Shown here: in pieces, positions 52,259 to 60,329 of the stretch
Numbering within the stretch: position 1 is the first letter of the stretch
How the letters are laid out: each line of letters begins with the position of its first letter
Assembly (NCBI GenBank): GCA_964473485.1
Contig: CAYYPH010000001.1
Location: 666,700-730,699 of the forward strand
Reading direction: 5' to 3'
Length of the DNA: 64,000 nt
Source of the DNA: CAIVAT01 sp964473485
Lineage (GTDB): Bacteria > Bacteroidota > Bacteroidia > Bacteroidales > FEN-979
Translations under genes and position numbers: made by a program
The notes under the pieces: generated by a model
What the model saw: only the letters and a program-made list of their open reading frames with translations
Told to the model about the DNA's origin: nothing
Database searches by the model: none

Positions 52259-52672
52259 ATGAACCTCGAACTGAAACGACTGAACGACCTCACCGAAGGC
52301 CTCCTGTTCATCGACGGAAAGCTCTTCTCCGGTACCCTCGAAGACCGTTGGCGCGACCTCACGAAACAGCCCAAAGTCCCCGGCGAAACCTGTATTCCCG
52401 CAGGCGTCTACCGCGTCGTCATCGACCGCTCCGCCCGGTTCGGCCGCATGATGCCCCATGTGCTCGACGTGCCCCATTTCGAAGGCATCCGAATCCACGC
52501 CGGCAACACCCGCCGCGACACCGAAGGCTGCATACTCCTCGGCCGCCACTACGCCGAAGCAATCCTCACCGAAAGCCAGTTCTATTTCACCCGCTTCATG
52601 ACCCTCCTCCAAACCACCATCGACCGTGGTGAAGAAGTCACCCTCACCATCCACGACAATAAAAATCACTAA
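52259..52672 (+). CDS. DUF5675-family phage protein, probable lysis function
   Basis: This is a 137-residue protein from the ATG at 52259. GTLEDRWRD, KVPGETCIPAGVYRVVID, VPHFEGIRIHAGNTRRDTEGCILLG is the hallmark pattern of DUF5675, with conserved His and Cys. Members sit in Bacteroidota phage lysis regions and are suspected peptidoglycan-active enzymes. The holin-like gene just upstream supports this. The reaction is unproven. Confidence 0.75.
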   Translation: MNLELKRLNDLTEGLLFIDGKLFSGTLEDRWRDLTKQPKVPGETCIPAGVYRVVIDRSARFGRMMPHVLDVPHFEGIRIHAGNTRRDTEGCILLGRHYAEAILTESQFYFTRFMTLLQTTIDRGEEVTLTIHDNKNH

Positions 52673-52682
52673 CCCCCACCGT

Positions 52683-52814
52683 CCATTTTCCGTTTTCCGT
52701 TTTCAATTTTCCATTTTCCGTTTTCAATTGTCAATTGTCAATTGTCAATTGTCAATTGTCAATTCTCCCCGTTTTCCGTTTTCAATTTTCCATTTTCAAT
52801 TTTCCATTTCCCCC
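52683..52814 (+). repeat. Heptamer tract ANTTTTC/AATTGTC/CGTTTTC
   Basis: The tract reads with a strict 7-bp period: CATTTTC, CGTTTTC, CGTTTTC, AATTTTC, CATTTTC, CGTTTTC, AATTGTC x5, then back to CGTTTTC/AATTTTC. The two apparent repeat types (AATTGTC and ATTTTCA) are therefore one heptamer family. It ends at the ATG at 52815. Confidence 0.75.
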
Positions 52815-53471
52815 ATGTCCCTCAAAAACTCCATCTCCTCCCTCCTCTCCAAACTCCGCCGCCCCGTCATCTGGATCCCCATCATCCTTGCCCTCGTTCT
52901 GATTGCCGTGCTGGTCATCGAACGCGTGGTCCACGACACCCGGCGCAACCAGATCCTGAACCGGCAAACCCTCCTGCTGGCCCATTACCAATCGGCACCA
53001 GTTTCCATCGATACAGTGCACGATACGATCTACCTCCCCGGGAAAGTAATCATCACGCCCGTTCCGCTCGAGGTGCCGGTGGTTGATTCGGTAATCGTTG
53101 TGATCCACGACACCCTCCCGGTATGTGAAAAAATACATCGCTACGACTCCCTCTTCCTCAACGGCCCCATCCGTTTCCGCTGGCAGGCCCTTGGCTCCCT
53201 GCATCAAATCGCATTCTCCGACTTCACCTGGCCCCGCGACATAGTCACCATCACCCGGCACATCGACACCTGCATTATCAAACCCCTGCCCCAACAGCCC
53301 GCCTTCCGCTTCGGCCCTTATGTAGGCCTCTCAATCAACTCCCTCACCCGTTTCCCCGCCATCGAGTCCGGTGCCCAGCTCATCTTCAAAGACCAGATCA
53401 CCATCGCCGCCGGCCTCCTCTACCTCGACGGCATCTGCGGCAACCTCCGGCTGGGCTGGCTGTTCAAATAA
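52815..53471 (+). CDS. Membrane-anchored phage protein, spanin-like or late
   Basis: This 218-residue protein starts at the ATG at 52815 after the heptamer tract. One N-terminal transmembrane helix (PVIWIPIILALVLIAVLVIE) is followed by a periplasmic part with repeated DTVHDTIYLPGK/VIHDTLPV strands and a C-terminal beta-rich, Gly-rich segment (FGPYVGLSIN, IAAGLLYLDG). Its place at the end of the lysis cassette suggests an envelope-disrupting role. No spanin family is recognised. Confidence 0.5.
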   Translation: MSLKNSISSLLSKLRRPVIWIPIILALVLIAVLVIERVVHDTRRNQILNRQTLLLAHYQSAPVSIDTVHDTIYLPGKVIITPVPLEVPVVDSVIVVIHDTLPVCEKIHRYDSLFLNGPIRFRWQALGSLHQIAFSDFTWPRDIVTITRHIDTCIIKPLPQQPAFRFGPYVGLSINSLTRFPAIESGAQLIFKDQITIAAGLLYLDGICGNLRLGWLFK

Positions 53472-53564
53472 CCATAATAACACCGCCTGTATTTCAGGCA
53501 ATGTTTTTCTGTTCCTTTGATGGATCATCCATTAAAAGGGGTACATACTTCCCGGGTATAAAGC

Positions 53565-53587
53565 AAAAAACCACCCTCTCAGGTGGT
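53565..53587 (-). terminator. Rho-independent terminator of the leftward gene at 53627
   Basis: On the minus strand ACCACC, loop TGAGAG, GGTGGT is followed by TTTTTT. It lies 40 bp after the stop of the leftward secreted-protein gene. It also separates host genes from the phage segment. Confidence 0.7.
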
Positions 53588-53626
53588 CTTTCAGTAAATT
53601 GAAGCGGGAAATATATCGAGGAAATG

Positions 53627-53995
53627 TTATTCGAAATCGGCAACTATTGGGGTCACAGGGCTTAACGCTGAAACATCAATCGCAACATCCGATGAATCAT
53701 TGAAATCAGCAACAACCGGCGCAACTGGGGCAAGATCAATAATGTCAATGCTCATATCGGTGGTAACATCATCAAAATCCGCCTCGTTGGGCATGCTGGG
53801 AGCAAGAAAAGCAAAGTCGTTCATAACTTCAACTTCCTCAAAGGTTGCTTCAGCGGGAGTCGAAGGTGCAAAGTTCATTGTGATGATTGAGTTGGATTCA
53901 AATTTCACGGGCGATGAACTGTTTTCATTGCCTGCAAAAAGAATGCCTGAAGAAACTGTGAGAACCGCTGCGATGATGATTGATTTTGCGTTCAT
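53627..53995 (-). CDS. Small secreted protein with repeated LAPxxPxxADF motif
   Basis: This is a 122-residue protein from the ATG at 53995. A signal peptide (MNAKSIIIAAVLTVSSGILF, then AGNEN) precedes an acidic region. Four copies of a motif follow: FAPSTPAEATFEE, LAPSMPNEADFDD, LAPVAPVVADFND, LSPVTPIVADFE. The C-terminus ends within the last copy. I do not recognise a function. A -7 box upstream and a terminator downstream make a complete single-gene unit. Confidence 0.7.
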   Translation of the reverse strand: MNAKSIIIAAVLTVSSGILFAGNENSSSPVKFESNSIITMNFAPSTPAEATFEEVEVMNDFAFLAPSMPNEADFDDVTTDMSIDIIDLAPVAPVVADFNDSSDVAIDVSALSPVTPIVADFE

Positions 53996-54024
53996 TGTTT
54001 TTCTGTTTTTGGTTGTTGATGAAG

Positions 54025-54032
54025 CAAAAATA
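54025..54032 (-). promoter_or_regulatory. -7 box TATTTTTG for the leftward secreted-protein gene
   Basis: The reverse complement reads TATTTTTG, a TAnnTTTG match 30 bp before the ATG at 53995. No clear -33 element is visible. Confidence 0.45.
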
Positions 54033-54219
54033 CAACCGATCGCAGGCCACGTACACCCCAAGTCGACCTCTGGCAGCCTAAACCCGATAAACCACGGTTG
54101 CCGGTCGATGAATCTTTGGTAACTTTTCTCCATGCTGAAGCAAACCATTCATCATTCATTGCCATTCCATTAAAACTATTCCTACATTTACTCCTTCAAA
54201 CCCCCTTTTACGCATTCAC

Positions 54220-56226
54220 ATGGTTTTTCTGATCATTGCCGGCATAATATATTTGGTATCCATTCTGTATATCACGATAAAACACAAATTGTTTGCTGAG
54301 GTCATATTCTCTAAGGTGCCTGTGAAAAAGAACAGCAAGGGTAAATCGACCTATAACTTTAAGCATCAATCTTTGTCAGATTATTTCATGATGGTCATAT
54401 TGCTGCTCATTACTTGGTCTTTGTCACCACTCATCGCAGCTATTTTCATCGTGCAGGATCTGTTGGGATTCTCATCCGGTAACGCAGAATCCAAAGCAGT
54501 CCCAAAGGAAAATAAATCGATCAAAGACCCAGAACCGTTCGAATCCAGGTACCGGGGCATTGAACCCCCTCAGCATACATCGGTTCAGTGTGCCGAAAAC
54601 ACCTTCAACCTTACGCCCGGCCTGGTCATTTACCTCGAAGATGAGCCGGATGAACTCATCAGCAATTATTTCAATCAAAAAAAAGAACGCTTTGCCGGAA
54701 TCTTGTCCGAAATCAAACAAAAGAATAAGGTCCCTTTTGAGTTTTTCTACCTCCCTGAGATCATTTCAGCCATTCCCGGTAAAGAAGCCGGAGAGGTGCT
54801 CCGGTACCATTTCCCATTTTTACGCGATCAGGAGATCGGGCACATCCGTTCATCCGCTCAATCCTGCACAACCGGGTCTTTTTCAAAACGACTGCTTGCT
54901 GAACTTGGCTATGAGGGTGAAGTCTTTCCGGGACTACTGAAACTCAGAATACCCGACGATCGTTTCCCTGGCATGCACGTATTCTCTTATGTCGACTTGC
55001 GCTCCACGGGCGAGGAGGAATTGGAAAAAAAACTATGGTACTATTTCAGCCATCTGAAAACCAAAGACGACCCGGTCTATTACCAGCTCGCTGCCAGAGG
55101 GGGTAGACCCGAAGGCAGGGCCGACCTGGTCACCGAGTACTCTTTCGATTATGGCAATCACCAGCTGGCCCGCGAGATCCGCGAAAAAATCGAAAAACTG
55201 CGGCAGGGTGGCGGCGCCCATTTGCTGTTGCACATCCTGGGCAAACAACATGCCGCCACGGGCTCTCCGTCGCCCGGTCCTCACCTGAGCGAACTGGTCA
55301 TAGATTCTGCGTTCCGCATCCTCCTGCCTGGTTTCAACAATATGGAGATTGAGCTCACACCCCTGCCCAAAACGGTCTTTCTCTTTTTTCTCCGCCATCC
55401 CGAAGGGGTGATGCTAAAACACCTCTGCGACCACCGCGATGAGCTGCTGGAGATTTACAAGCTGCTCTCCCGGCGCGAATCGATGGACGAACTCGTGACC
55501 AGCATCGGGGAGCTGACCGATCCCACCAACAATTCAATCAATGAAAAATGTTCCCGCATCAAGGAAGCCTTTCTGAAGAGATTCGACGAACCCATAGCCC
55601 GCTGGTATTATATTACCGGCGATCGGGGTAAAGAGAAAGTGATCAGGCTCGATCGCTGCATGGTCTCCTGGAATGCCGAACTGGCATCCCTCCCTGCCTC
55701 CCTTCGGGCCAGATCCGCCGAAGAATCCCTTGCAATCGACTCGGCCATGGAGGAACGCTATCAAAGCGCGAAGGAACTATTGGATCAGCAAAACTTCACC
55801 GAAGCCATCGCTCGTTTTACCCGCATCGTCGAAACCGATCCCTTCCACTTCAACGCCTGGGCGCACCGGGCCGTCGCCCATTTCGAAACCGGTAATTATC
55901 CCCAAGCTCTGGCCGACAACGATCGGGCCATTCAACTCGAGCCTACCATCACCTTCGCGCATCACAACCGTGCCGAAACAAAGCTCATGCTGAAGCAATA
56001 CCCCGAAGCTCTGGCCGACATCAGCCTCTACCTGAAGCAGGTCAACAGGCAGTGTTCGGCCAGTTATTTCATGCGCGGTCTCATCCGGATGGAGCTGGGT
56101 GATGTTAAAGGCGCCTGCCAGGATTGGTTTACCGCCAACCATCTGGGTCACACCGAAGCCTTTAAATACCTCAAAAAATACCCAAAGATAAAAATCCGCA
56201 GTCCCCTGCTCGAACAGCGGTCCTGA
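54220..56226 (+). CDS. Membrane protein with C-terminal TPR repeats
   Basis: This is a 668-residue protein. Two N-terminal transmembrane helices (FLIIAGIIYLVSILYI; FMMVILLLITWSLSPLIAAIFIV) lead to a ~400-residue cytoplasmic domain that I do not recognise. Three TPR units close the protein (~505-640: AKELLDQQNFTEAIARFTRI; AHFETGNYPQALADNDRAI; KQYPEALADISLYL). TPRs indicate protein binding. Balanced GC skew separates it from the phage genes. The following lipoprotein and small gene may be co-transcribed. Confidence 0.65.
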   Translation: MVFLIIAGIIYLVSILYITIKHKLFAEVIFSKVPVKKNSKGKSTYNFKHQSLSDYFMMVILLLITWSLSPLIAAIFIVQDLLGFSSGNAESKAVPKENKSIKDPEPFESRYRGIEPPQHTSVQCAENTFNLTPGLVIYLEDEPDELISNYFNQKKERFAGILSEIKQKNKVPFEFFYLPEIISAIPGKEAGEVLRYHFPFLRDQEIGHIRSSAQSCTTGSFSKRLLAELGYEGEVFPGLLKLRIPDDRFPGMHVFSYVDLRSTGEEELEKKLWYYFSHLKTKDDPVYYQLAARGGRPEGRADLVTEYSFDYGNHQLAREIREKIEKLRQGGGAHLLLHILGKQHAATGSPSPGPHLSELVIDSAFRILLPGFNNMEIELTPLPKTVFLFFLRHPEGVMLKHLCDHRDELLEIYKLLSRRESMDELVTSIGELTDPTNNSINEKCSRIKEAFLKRFDEPIARWYYITGDRGKEKVIRLDRCMVSWNAELASLPASLRARSAEESLAIDSAMEERYQSAKELLDQQNFTEAIARFTRIVETDPFHFNAWAHRAVAHFETGNYPQALADNDRAIQLEPTITFAHHNRAETKLMLKQYPEALADISLYLKQVNRQCSASYFMRGLIRMELGDVKGACQDWFTANHLGHTEAFKYLKKYPKIKIRSPLLEQRS

Positions 56227-56304
56227 CCCGCTGCAACCTTGCAGAAGTCTGGCATGTGCCTCTTTACGGGATACTTTTACCTCCGTAACCAAAAACATTG
56301 ACAC

Positions 56305-56790
56305 ATGCTTAAACACACTCCGCAATGGCTGGCCCTGGTCCTGGGCATCTCCCTCCTCTTGTCCGGTTGTCTGGCTAACGCGCAGGATGCTGCCGCAGGC
56401 GACCGCCTGAACGCGCCCTGGCGCTACCAGAAAAAGTACGACCGGTATGTACGCGACTCCTGTTTTACACCGGGAATGTCCGACGATGAAATGGCCGGCA
56501 TCTACCTCTGGAGGGGAGGCCGCAACCTTAAAATGTCTTTCTCCTTCAACATGGTGGGGGTCATTGTCGGCTCCACAGCCTCCTGGCTGCCAGGGTTGCT
56601 TTATGACAAATTTGACCTCGATCCCGATCGGGTTACGATGATTATCGCAGGGGTCAGCAGTGCGTTCATCCTGGTCGGTGTGTGCGAACTGATCAGCGGC
56701 TACTCGAAGATCGCGAAAGCAGGGATCATCCTGCAGCACAACCGGTTTAAAGTCAGGGTGACAGGTACCACGGTATCGCTTAACTTTTAG
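56305..56790 (+). CDS. Putative lipoprotein with transmembrane segments
   Basis: This 161-residue protein has a lipobox-like end to its signal peptide (LALVLGISLLLSGC). The middle holds CFTPGMSDDEMAGIYLWRGGR, and two hydrophobic segments follow (FNMVGVIVGSTASWLPGLL; MIIAGVSSAFILVGVCELI). I recognise no family. The small gene at 56798 starts 7 bp later. Confidence 0.55.
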   Translation: MLKHTPQWLALVLGISLLLSGCLANAQDAAAGDRLNAPWRYQKKYDRYVRDSCFTPGMSDDEMAGIYLWRGGRNLKMSFSFNMVGVIVGSTASWLPGLLYDKFDLDPDRVTMIIAGVSSAFILVGVCELISGYSKIAKAGIILQHNRFKVRVTGTTVSLNF

Positions 56791-56797
56791 CTTCACA

Positions 56798-57022
56798 ATG
56801 TCCGGAAAGGAACATCATCAGCGGCTGATAACGGCCATCATCAACAAGGCCGTACGCATAAAACTCGACATTTACGACTGGGAAGGGCCTGCGTATGTGC
56901 TCAGCAGTCGCAATTACGAAGACCTCAGGGACATCCGCCGCCTGGTGTCCGAACTGGAAGAGCTCGACTCCATGGCCGACAACAACCATGGCCACCCTTC
57001 TCCGTTCAATCCGCAGTCATGA
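56798..57022 (+). CDS. Hypothetical small protein
   Basis: This is a 74-residue protein. A short alpha/beta pattern (LITAIINKAVRIKLDIYDWEGPAYVLSSRNYEDLRDIRRLVSEL is visible as strand-helix) ends in a disordered tail. No family is recognised. The close spacing to the lipoprotein gene suggests one operon. Confidence 0.5.
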   Translation: MSGKEHHQRLITAIINKAVRIKLDIYDWEGPAYVLSSRNYEDLRDIRRLVSELEELDSMADNNHGHPSPFNPQS

Positions 57023-57138
57023 ACAATTCCAAGCTCATCCCATTGGCAACATTCTTTGAAAAAACCATAAGGTGAACCCTCATATAAATCGTGAATATGA
57101 ATGCTGAATACTCCCTTTGTCAACTGAAATCAGGAATC

Positions 57139-57855
57139 ATGAATGTAACTCAACTCAGTCTCTTCGATGATCCGCGATTTGAAGGTTCCCGGTCCGGAAA
57201 CCCCGCTGCGCCTGCACAACCTGCCATTCAGGAATCGCCGGTTCCCCTGGAGATCCCTCCCATGTACCGTCTTAAACTTTCAGAAAGGGCGAAGGTTACC
57301 GACATTCCTTCCTCATTGCAAAGTAAAAACTCCCATCCCGGTTTATTCCTGTTCCGTGGCCTGGTGTTCCGGCAGCAGGGTTTCACCACCCTGGCCCGGC
57401 GAGACTTTGAACAGGCGCTGTCTGGCTATCCTCCCGATCCCATTGCAGCCTGGAACCTGGCCATGATCCATTACGAGGAGAACGACATGAAACAGGCGTT
57501 GCACTATCTTTTGTTGACTCACCGTCACCTGCAGGCAGGGATAGGCAGGTCGGATCCGGAAGTGCGTGTCGAGGCCGGTTTGGTCCTGCAGGTGCTGGCT
57601 TTCTTTATTGCCATGATATACGCCCGGCAAGGCGATTTGGTCCGTTTTTCGCAATATCTCCTTCAGGCGCTGGGTTCCACCCCGGCAGATCATGCCGTCA
57701 GTCTGCTTCAGGTGATCTCCCTGTATGAAGGGCAAAAAAGTGAAGAGGCCACGGCACTGCTCGAAAACAGGCTTAAACAATACAGTCCCGCCGGGGCTGA
57801 GAAAATGGCCGCGATGATGTCCGTACAGCAACATGCACGTAATCTGGTAAAATGA
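57139..57855 (+). CDS. TPR protein with N-terminal beta-clamp-binding motif
   Basis: This is a 238-residue protein from the ATG at 57139, which has AGGA at 7 bp; ATG 57097 would add 14 residues. Residues 5-9 read QLSLF, the textbook sliding-clamp binding pentapeptide. The rest is a helical TPR-like repeat region (QQGFTTLARRDFEQAL; YEENDMKQALHYLLL; ARQGDLVRFSQYLLQAL). A DnaB-type helicase follows, so a replication adaptor role is an attractive inference. Confidence 0.55.
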   Translation: MNVTQLSLFDDPRFEGSRSGNPAAPAQPAIQESPVPLEIPPMYRLKLSERAKVTDIPSSLQSKNSHPGLFLFRGLVFRQQGFTTLARRDFEQALSGYPPDPIAAWNLAMIHYEENDMKQALHYLLLTHRHLQAGIGRSDPEVRVEAGLVLQVLAFFIAMIYARQGDLVRFSQYLLQALGSTPADHAVSLLQVISLYEGQKSEEATALLENRLKQYSPAGAEKMAAMMSVQQHARNLVK

Positions 57856-57921
57856 CGTCACCGTAAAAAATTCAAAAACAGAATCTGAATGAATACCTAA
57901 AAAAAACTGAATCGAAAGCAT

Positions 57922-58896
57922 ATGGAAACAACGATGTATAATACCCTGTTGAACAAGCTGAACGAACGCGCGATGGGCGATGAAGAGCTCCTCCGCCACA
58001 TGGAAGATTTGCTGGCCGCTCATCATGAGAAAGTTACCCCCATTCACGAATCCCGCTCCTTGTCCGGTATCTTTGCCGACAACAATGCTTCATGGGTCAC
58101 TCCCATTCCCCCCTATCCCATCATTGGCACTGGCTTCAACCGTCTCGACCAGCTCACCGGCGGGTTTCTGCCAGGTGAATTTGTGGTGTTCGGAGGGCGG
58201 CCGGCCATGGGCAAAACCCAGTTTTGCATCAACATGGCGCTGTTCATCGCCAGGTCCTTCCCGTTGCTTTACGTCAGCTGGGATTTGCCGGTGATGGTGC
58301 TGGCTAAACGATTCCTTTCGGCCCTTACCGGCATTGCCACATCCAGGCTGATCCGGCAGACCCTGTTGGAGTCGGAGGTGGTGGAGATTCACGAAAAAGG
58401 ATCGGCGCTTTTCGACACCAGGATCATGATCAACGATAGCTGTGCCTCCTCCGTGTCGGCCATGCGTTCCCTTTGTGAACAGGAGGCGCAGAACAACGGG
58501 ATAAGAGTGGTCGTGGTCGATTACCTTCAGCTGATGACCGCGTCCGGCTTCCGCAACAACCGCGAACAGGAGATCTGCTATATCACCGGTCAGCTCAAAT
58601 CGATCGCCCGCGATTTCGGCCTGGTGGTGATCGCCGTGAGCCAGCTGAGCCGGTCTCCCGAACGGCGGTCCATGTCGGCCCGTCCCATCCTGGCCGATCT
58701 GCGCGAAAGCGGTTCCATTGAACAGCATGCCGACAAAGTGCTGCTGATGTACCGTCCCGAATATTACGGAATCGATGTCGACGAATACGGCAACAGCATC
58801 GCAGGCCTCGTCGAGATCATCGTCGCCAAGAACCGCAACGACCGCCCTGGCACCATCTCCCTGTACCGCGATAAGGAGATGACCCGATTCATGTAG
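57922..58896 (+). CDS. DnaB-type helicase C-terminal domain protein
   Basis: This is a 324-residue RecA-fold ATPase. GFNRLDQLTGGFLPGEFVVF, Walker A GGRPAMGKT (91-99), Walker B VVVVDYLQLM (~193), VIAVSQLSR and LADLRESGSIEQHADKVLLM follow the DnaB helicase domain order closely. The DnaB N-terminal collar domain is absent, replaced by ~60 unrelated residues. It may be a loader-independent helicase of a mobile element or a regulatory paralogue. The SSB-like gene lies 320 bp downstream. Confidence 0.85.
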   Translation: METTMYNTLLNKLNERAMGDEELLRHMEDLLAAHHEKVTPIHESRSLSGIFADNNASWVTPIPPYPIIGTGFNRLDQLTGGFLPGEFVVFGGRPAMGKTQFCINMALFIARSFPLLYVSWDLPVMVLAKRFLSALTGIATSRLIRQTLLESEVVEIHEKGSALFDTRIMINDSCASSVSAMRSLCEQEAQNNGIRVVVVDYLQLMTASGFRNNREQEICYITGQLKSIARDFGLVVIAVSQLSRSPERRSMSARPILADLRESGSIEQHADKVLLMYRPEYYGIDVDEYGNSIAGLVEIIVAKNRNDRPGTISLYRDKEMTRFM

Positions 58897-59033
58897 TCAC
58901 AGAAAAGAATAAAAAAAAAGAATGTTCGTCCAATTTGCTCCGGCACTAACCGTAAAGATCCCTGTAATCATGAGGTCTCCACTTTTACCGAATCCAAATA
59001 GGTTTGGAAGAATACATTTCAAAACATTTACAC
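58897..59033. other. Gap before tandem leader duplication
   Basis: No gene or clear signal is visible, apart from an A-rich run after the helicase stop. It is short of a terminator hairpin, so transcription may continue into the SSB-like gene. Confidence 0.3.
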
Positions 59034-59215
59034 ATGAAATACCCATAAGCACAACGTTCATACCAACCGTGAATGTTAATCATGGGTATTCCATATGACC
59101 GCTGAAATCAAGAATTATTAACATATGAAATACCCATAAGCACAACGTTCATACCAACCGTGAATGTTAATCATGGGTATTCCATATGACCGCTGAAATC
59201 AAGAATTATTAACAT
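59034..59215 (+). repeat. Two perfect 91-bp tandem units forming hairpins in the SSB-like leader
   Basis: Unit 1 is 59034-59124 and unit 2 is 59125-59215; the gene's ATG AAA then begins a third partial unit. Each unit has nested arms AATACCCAT/ATGGGTATT and AACGTTCA/TGAATGTT (one G-T pair) and ends in TTATTAACAT. Each also opens with a four-codon ATG AAA TAC CCA TAA mini-frame. The leader was thus duplicated exactly at the start codon. Confidence 0.85.
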
Positions 59216-59599
59216 ATGAAAGATATAATCCTCAATGGCAAAGTCACAGTTGTACTACCCCTGCAGACAGGAACCGGCAGGAATGGCGACTGGAAAAAAC
59301 AACCGTTTATAGTCGAAACTACCTGCACCACCCCCCGACCGATATGCTTCACCCTCTGGGGCGATAAAGTCGATCAGTACCCTTTGGTACCCGGCGAAGA
59401 GGTCACCATCCACTTCTACCTTGAAAGCCGGGAGTACCAGAACAAATGGTACACCGATGCGAAAGTTATAAAGATCCTCAAATCTTTATCCGGCGAACCC
59501 TCCGGAAGCCCGTCAGCCAACGAACAACCCAACGATCCGTTACCGTTCGATGACGATCTCATGTTTGGTTCCAATCCAGAAACGGAGATACCATTTTAA
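59216..59599 (+). CDS. DUF3127 OB-fold SSB-like protein
   Basis: This is a 127-residue protein. Residues ~1-95 form an OB-fold of the DUF3127 type (GKVTVVLPLQTGTG...WKKQPFIVET...PICFTLWGDKVDQ...VTIHFYLESREY). The C-terminus is a disordered linker ending in an acidic DDDLMFGSNPETEIPF tail, like the protein-recruiting tip of SSB. It presumably binds single-stranded DNA for the DnaB-type helicase upstream. Confidence 0.75.
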   Translation: MKDIILNGKVTVVLPLQTGTGRNGDWKKQPFIVETTCTTPRPICFTLWGDKVDQYPLVPGEEVTIHFYLESREYQNKWYTDAKVIKILKSLSGEPSGSPSANEQPNDPLPFDDDLMFGSNPETEIPF

Positions 59600-59894
59600 G
59601 CAACAGACAAAAGAACCAGTCAGTACTTCGGTTAAGTTTTGAACCAAGCGCTGGTTTTATCGATTTTTCATAAATTACTAATTCTAAAACGCAACAAAGT
59701 GAAACTTTTATATCTTTACAAGCAAAGATAATTTAAACTACTAAAACAATGACACAAAGACCTAATAATGAGAAACGCTTACATTAAATATTTTCATTCA
59801 ACATTTATACTTTTATGATTCACTACCACGGAATTTTGTTCTTATTTCTAAACGTTGCAAAGAAGAATAAATATCTACTCCAATTTTATATTAT
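59600..59894. other. Gene-free gap
   Basis: I see no gene. The only signal is a weak TATATCTTTAC -7-like word near 59708, followed by a twelve-codon frame at 59749. Both are too weak to call. Confidence 0.25.
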
Positions 59895-60260
59895 ATGATA
59901 GAACAACAGCAAACATTCTCAGATGCTTTTTACGAACTGATTTATGAGTACAAAAAAGAATATGGAGAGTTAAAACTAAACGAAATCACGAAAAGGGTAT
60001 GTACTTCTAAATATGTTAGACAATTAATATTTACATATAAATTGAAAGATAGTCCGCCGCCAAATGAGCATACAATAGTTAATGTGCTTGGCAATCATTT
60101 GTTTTTCACATTCGGTCATAAACGTACAGTTGCAATTGGGGGTGCAATTGTTTTGTTTCTATGGAATAAAGAATGTAATCTTGATAATAGTCGATGTTCA
60201 GATCAGATTCTGATTGAATTATTAGAACGCTTATTCACAAAGTGTAAAAGTATGCTATGA
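59895..60260 (+). CDS. Hypothetical protein
   Basis: This 121-residue AT-rich gene encodes a helical protein (TFSDAFYELIYEYKKEYGELK) with a hydrophobic stretch RTVAIGGAIVLFLWNKE that may be one membrane helix. I recognise no family. Base composition is lower in GC than in the preceding genes, hinting at recent acquisition together with the next gene. Confidence 0.5.
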   Translation: MIEQQQTFSDAFYELIYEYKKEYGELKLNEITKRVCTSKYVRQLIFTYKLKDSPPPNEHTIVNVLGNHLFFTFGHKRTVAIGGAIVLFLWNKECNLDNSRCSDQILIELLERLFTKCKSML

Positions 60261-60329
60261 TCGCATTCATTTTCAAACTATTAAAAGAACATAATTTTAT
60301 TTTACAAGATAATAAAAATATATAAAACC

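Noticed and set aside
53565..53587. Palindrome as phage attachment site
   Set aside because: The stem is followed by a T-run on the minus strand and sits after a leftward gene, so it is a terminator; no second copy was found near 9 kb.
55777..56796. Minus-strand frame opposite the TPR and lipoprotein genes
   Set aside because: It spans two well-supported plus-strand genes and shows no family features.
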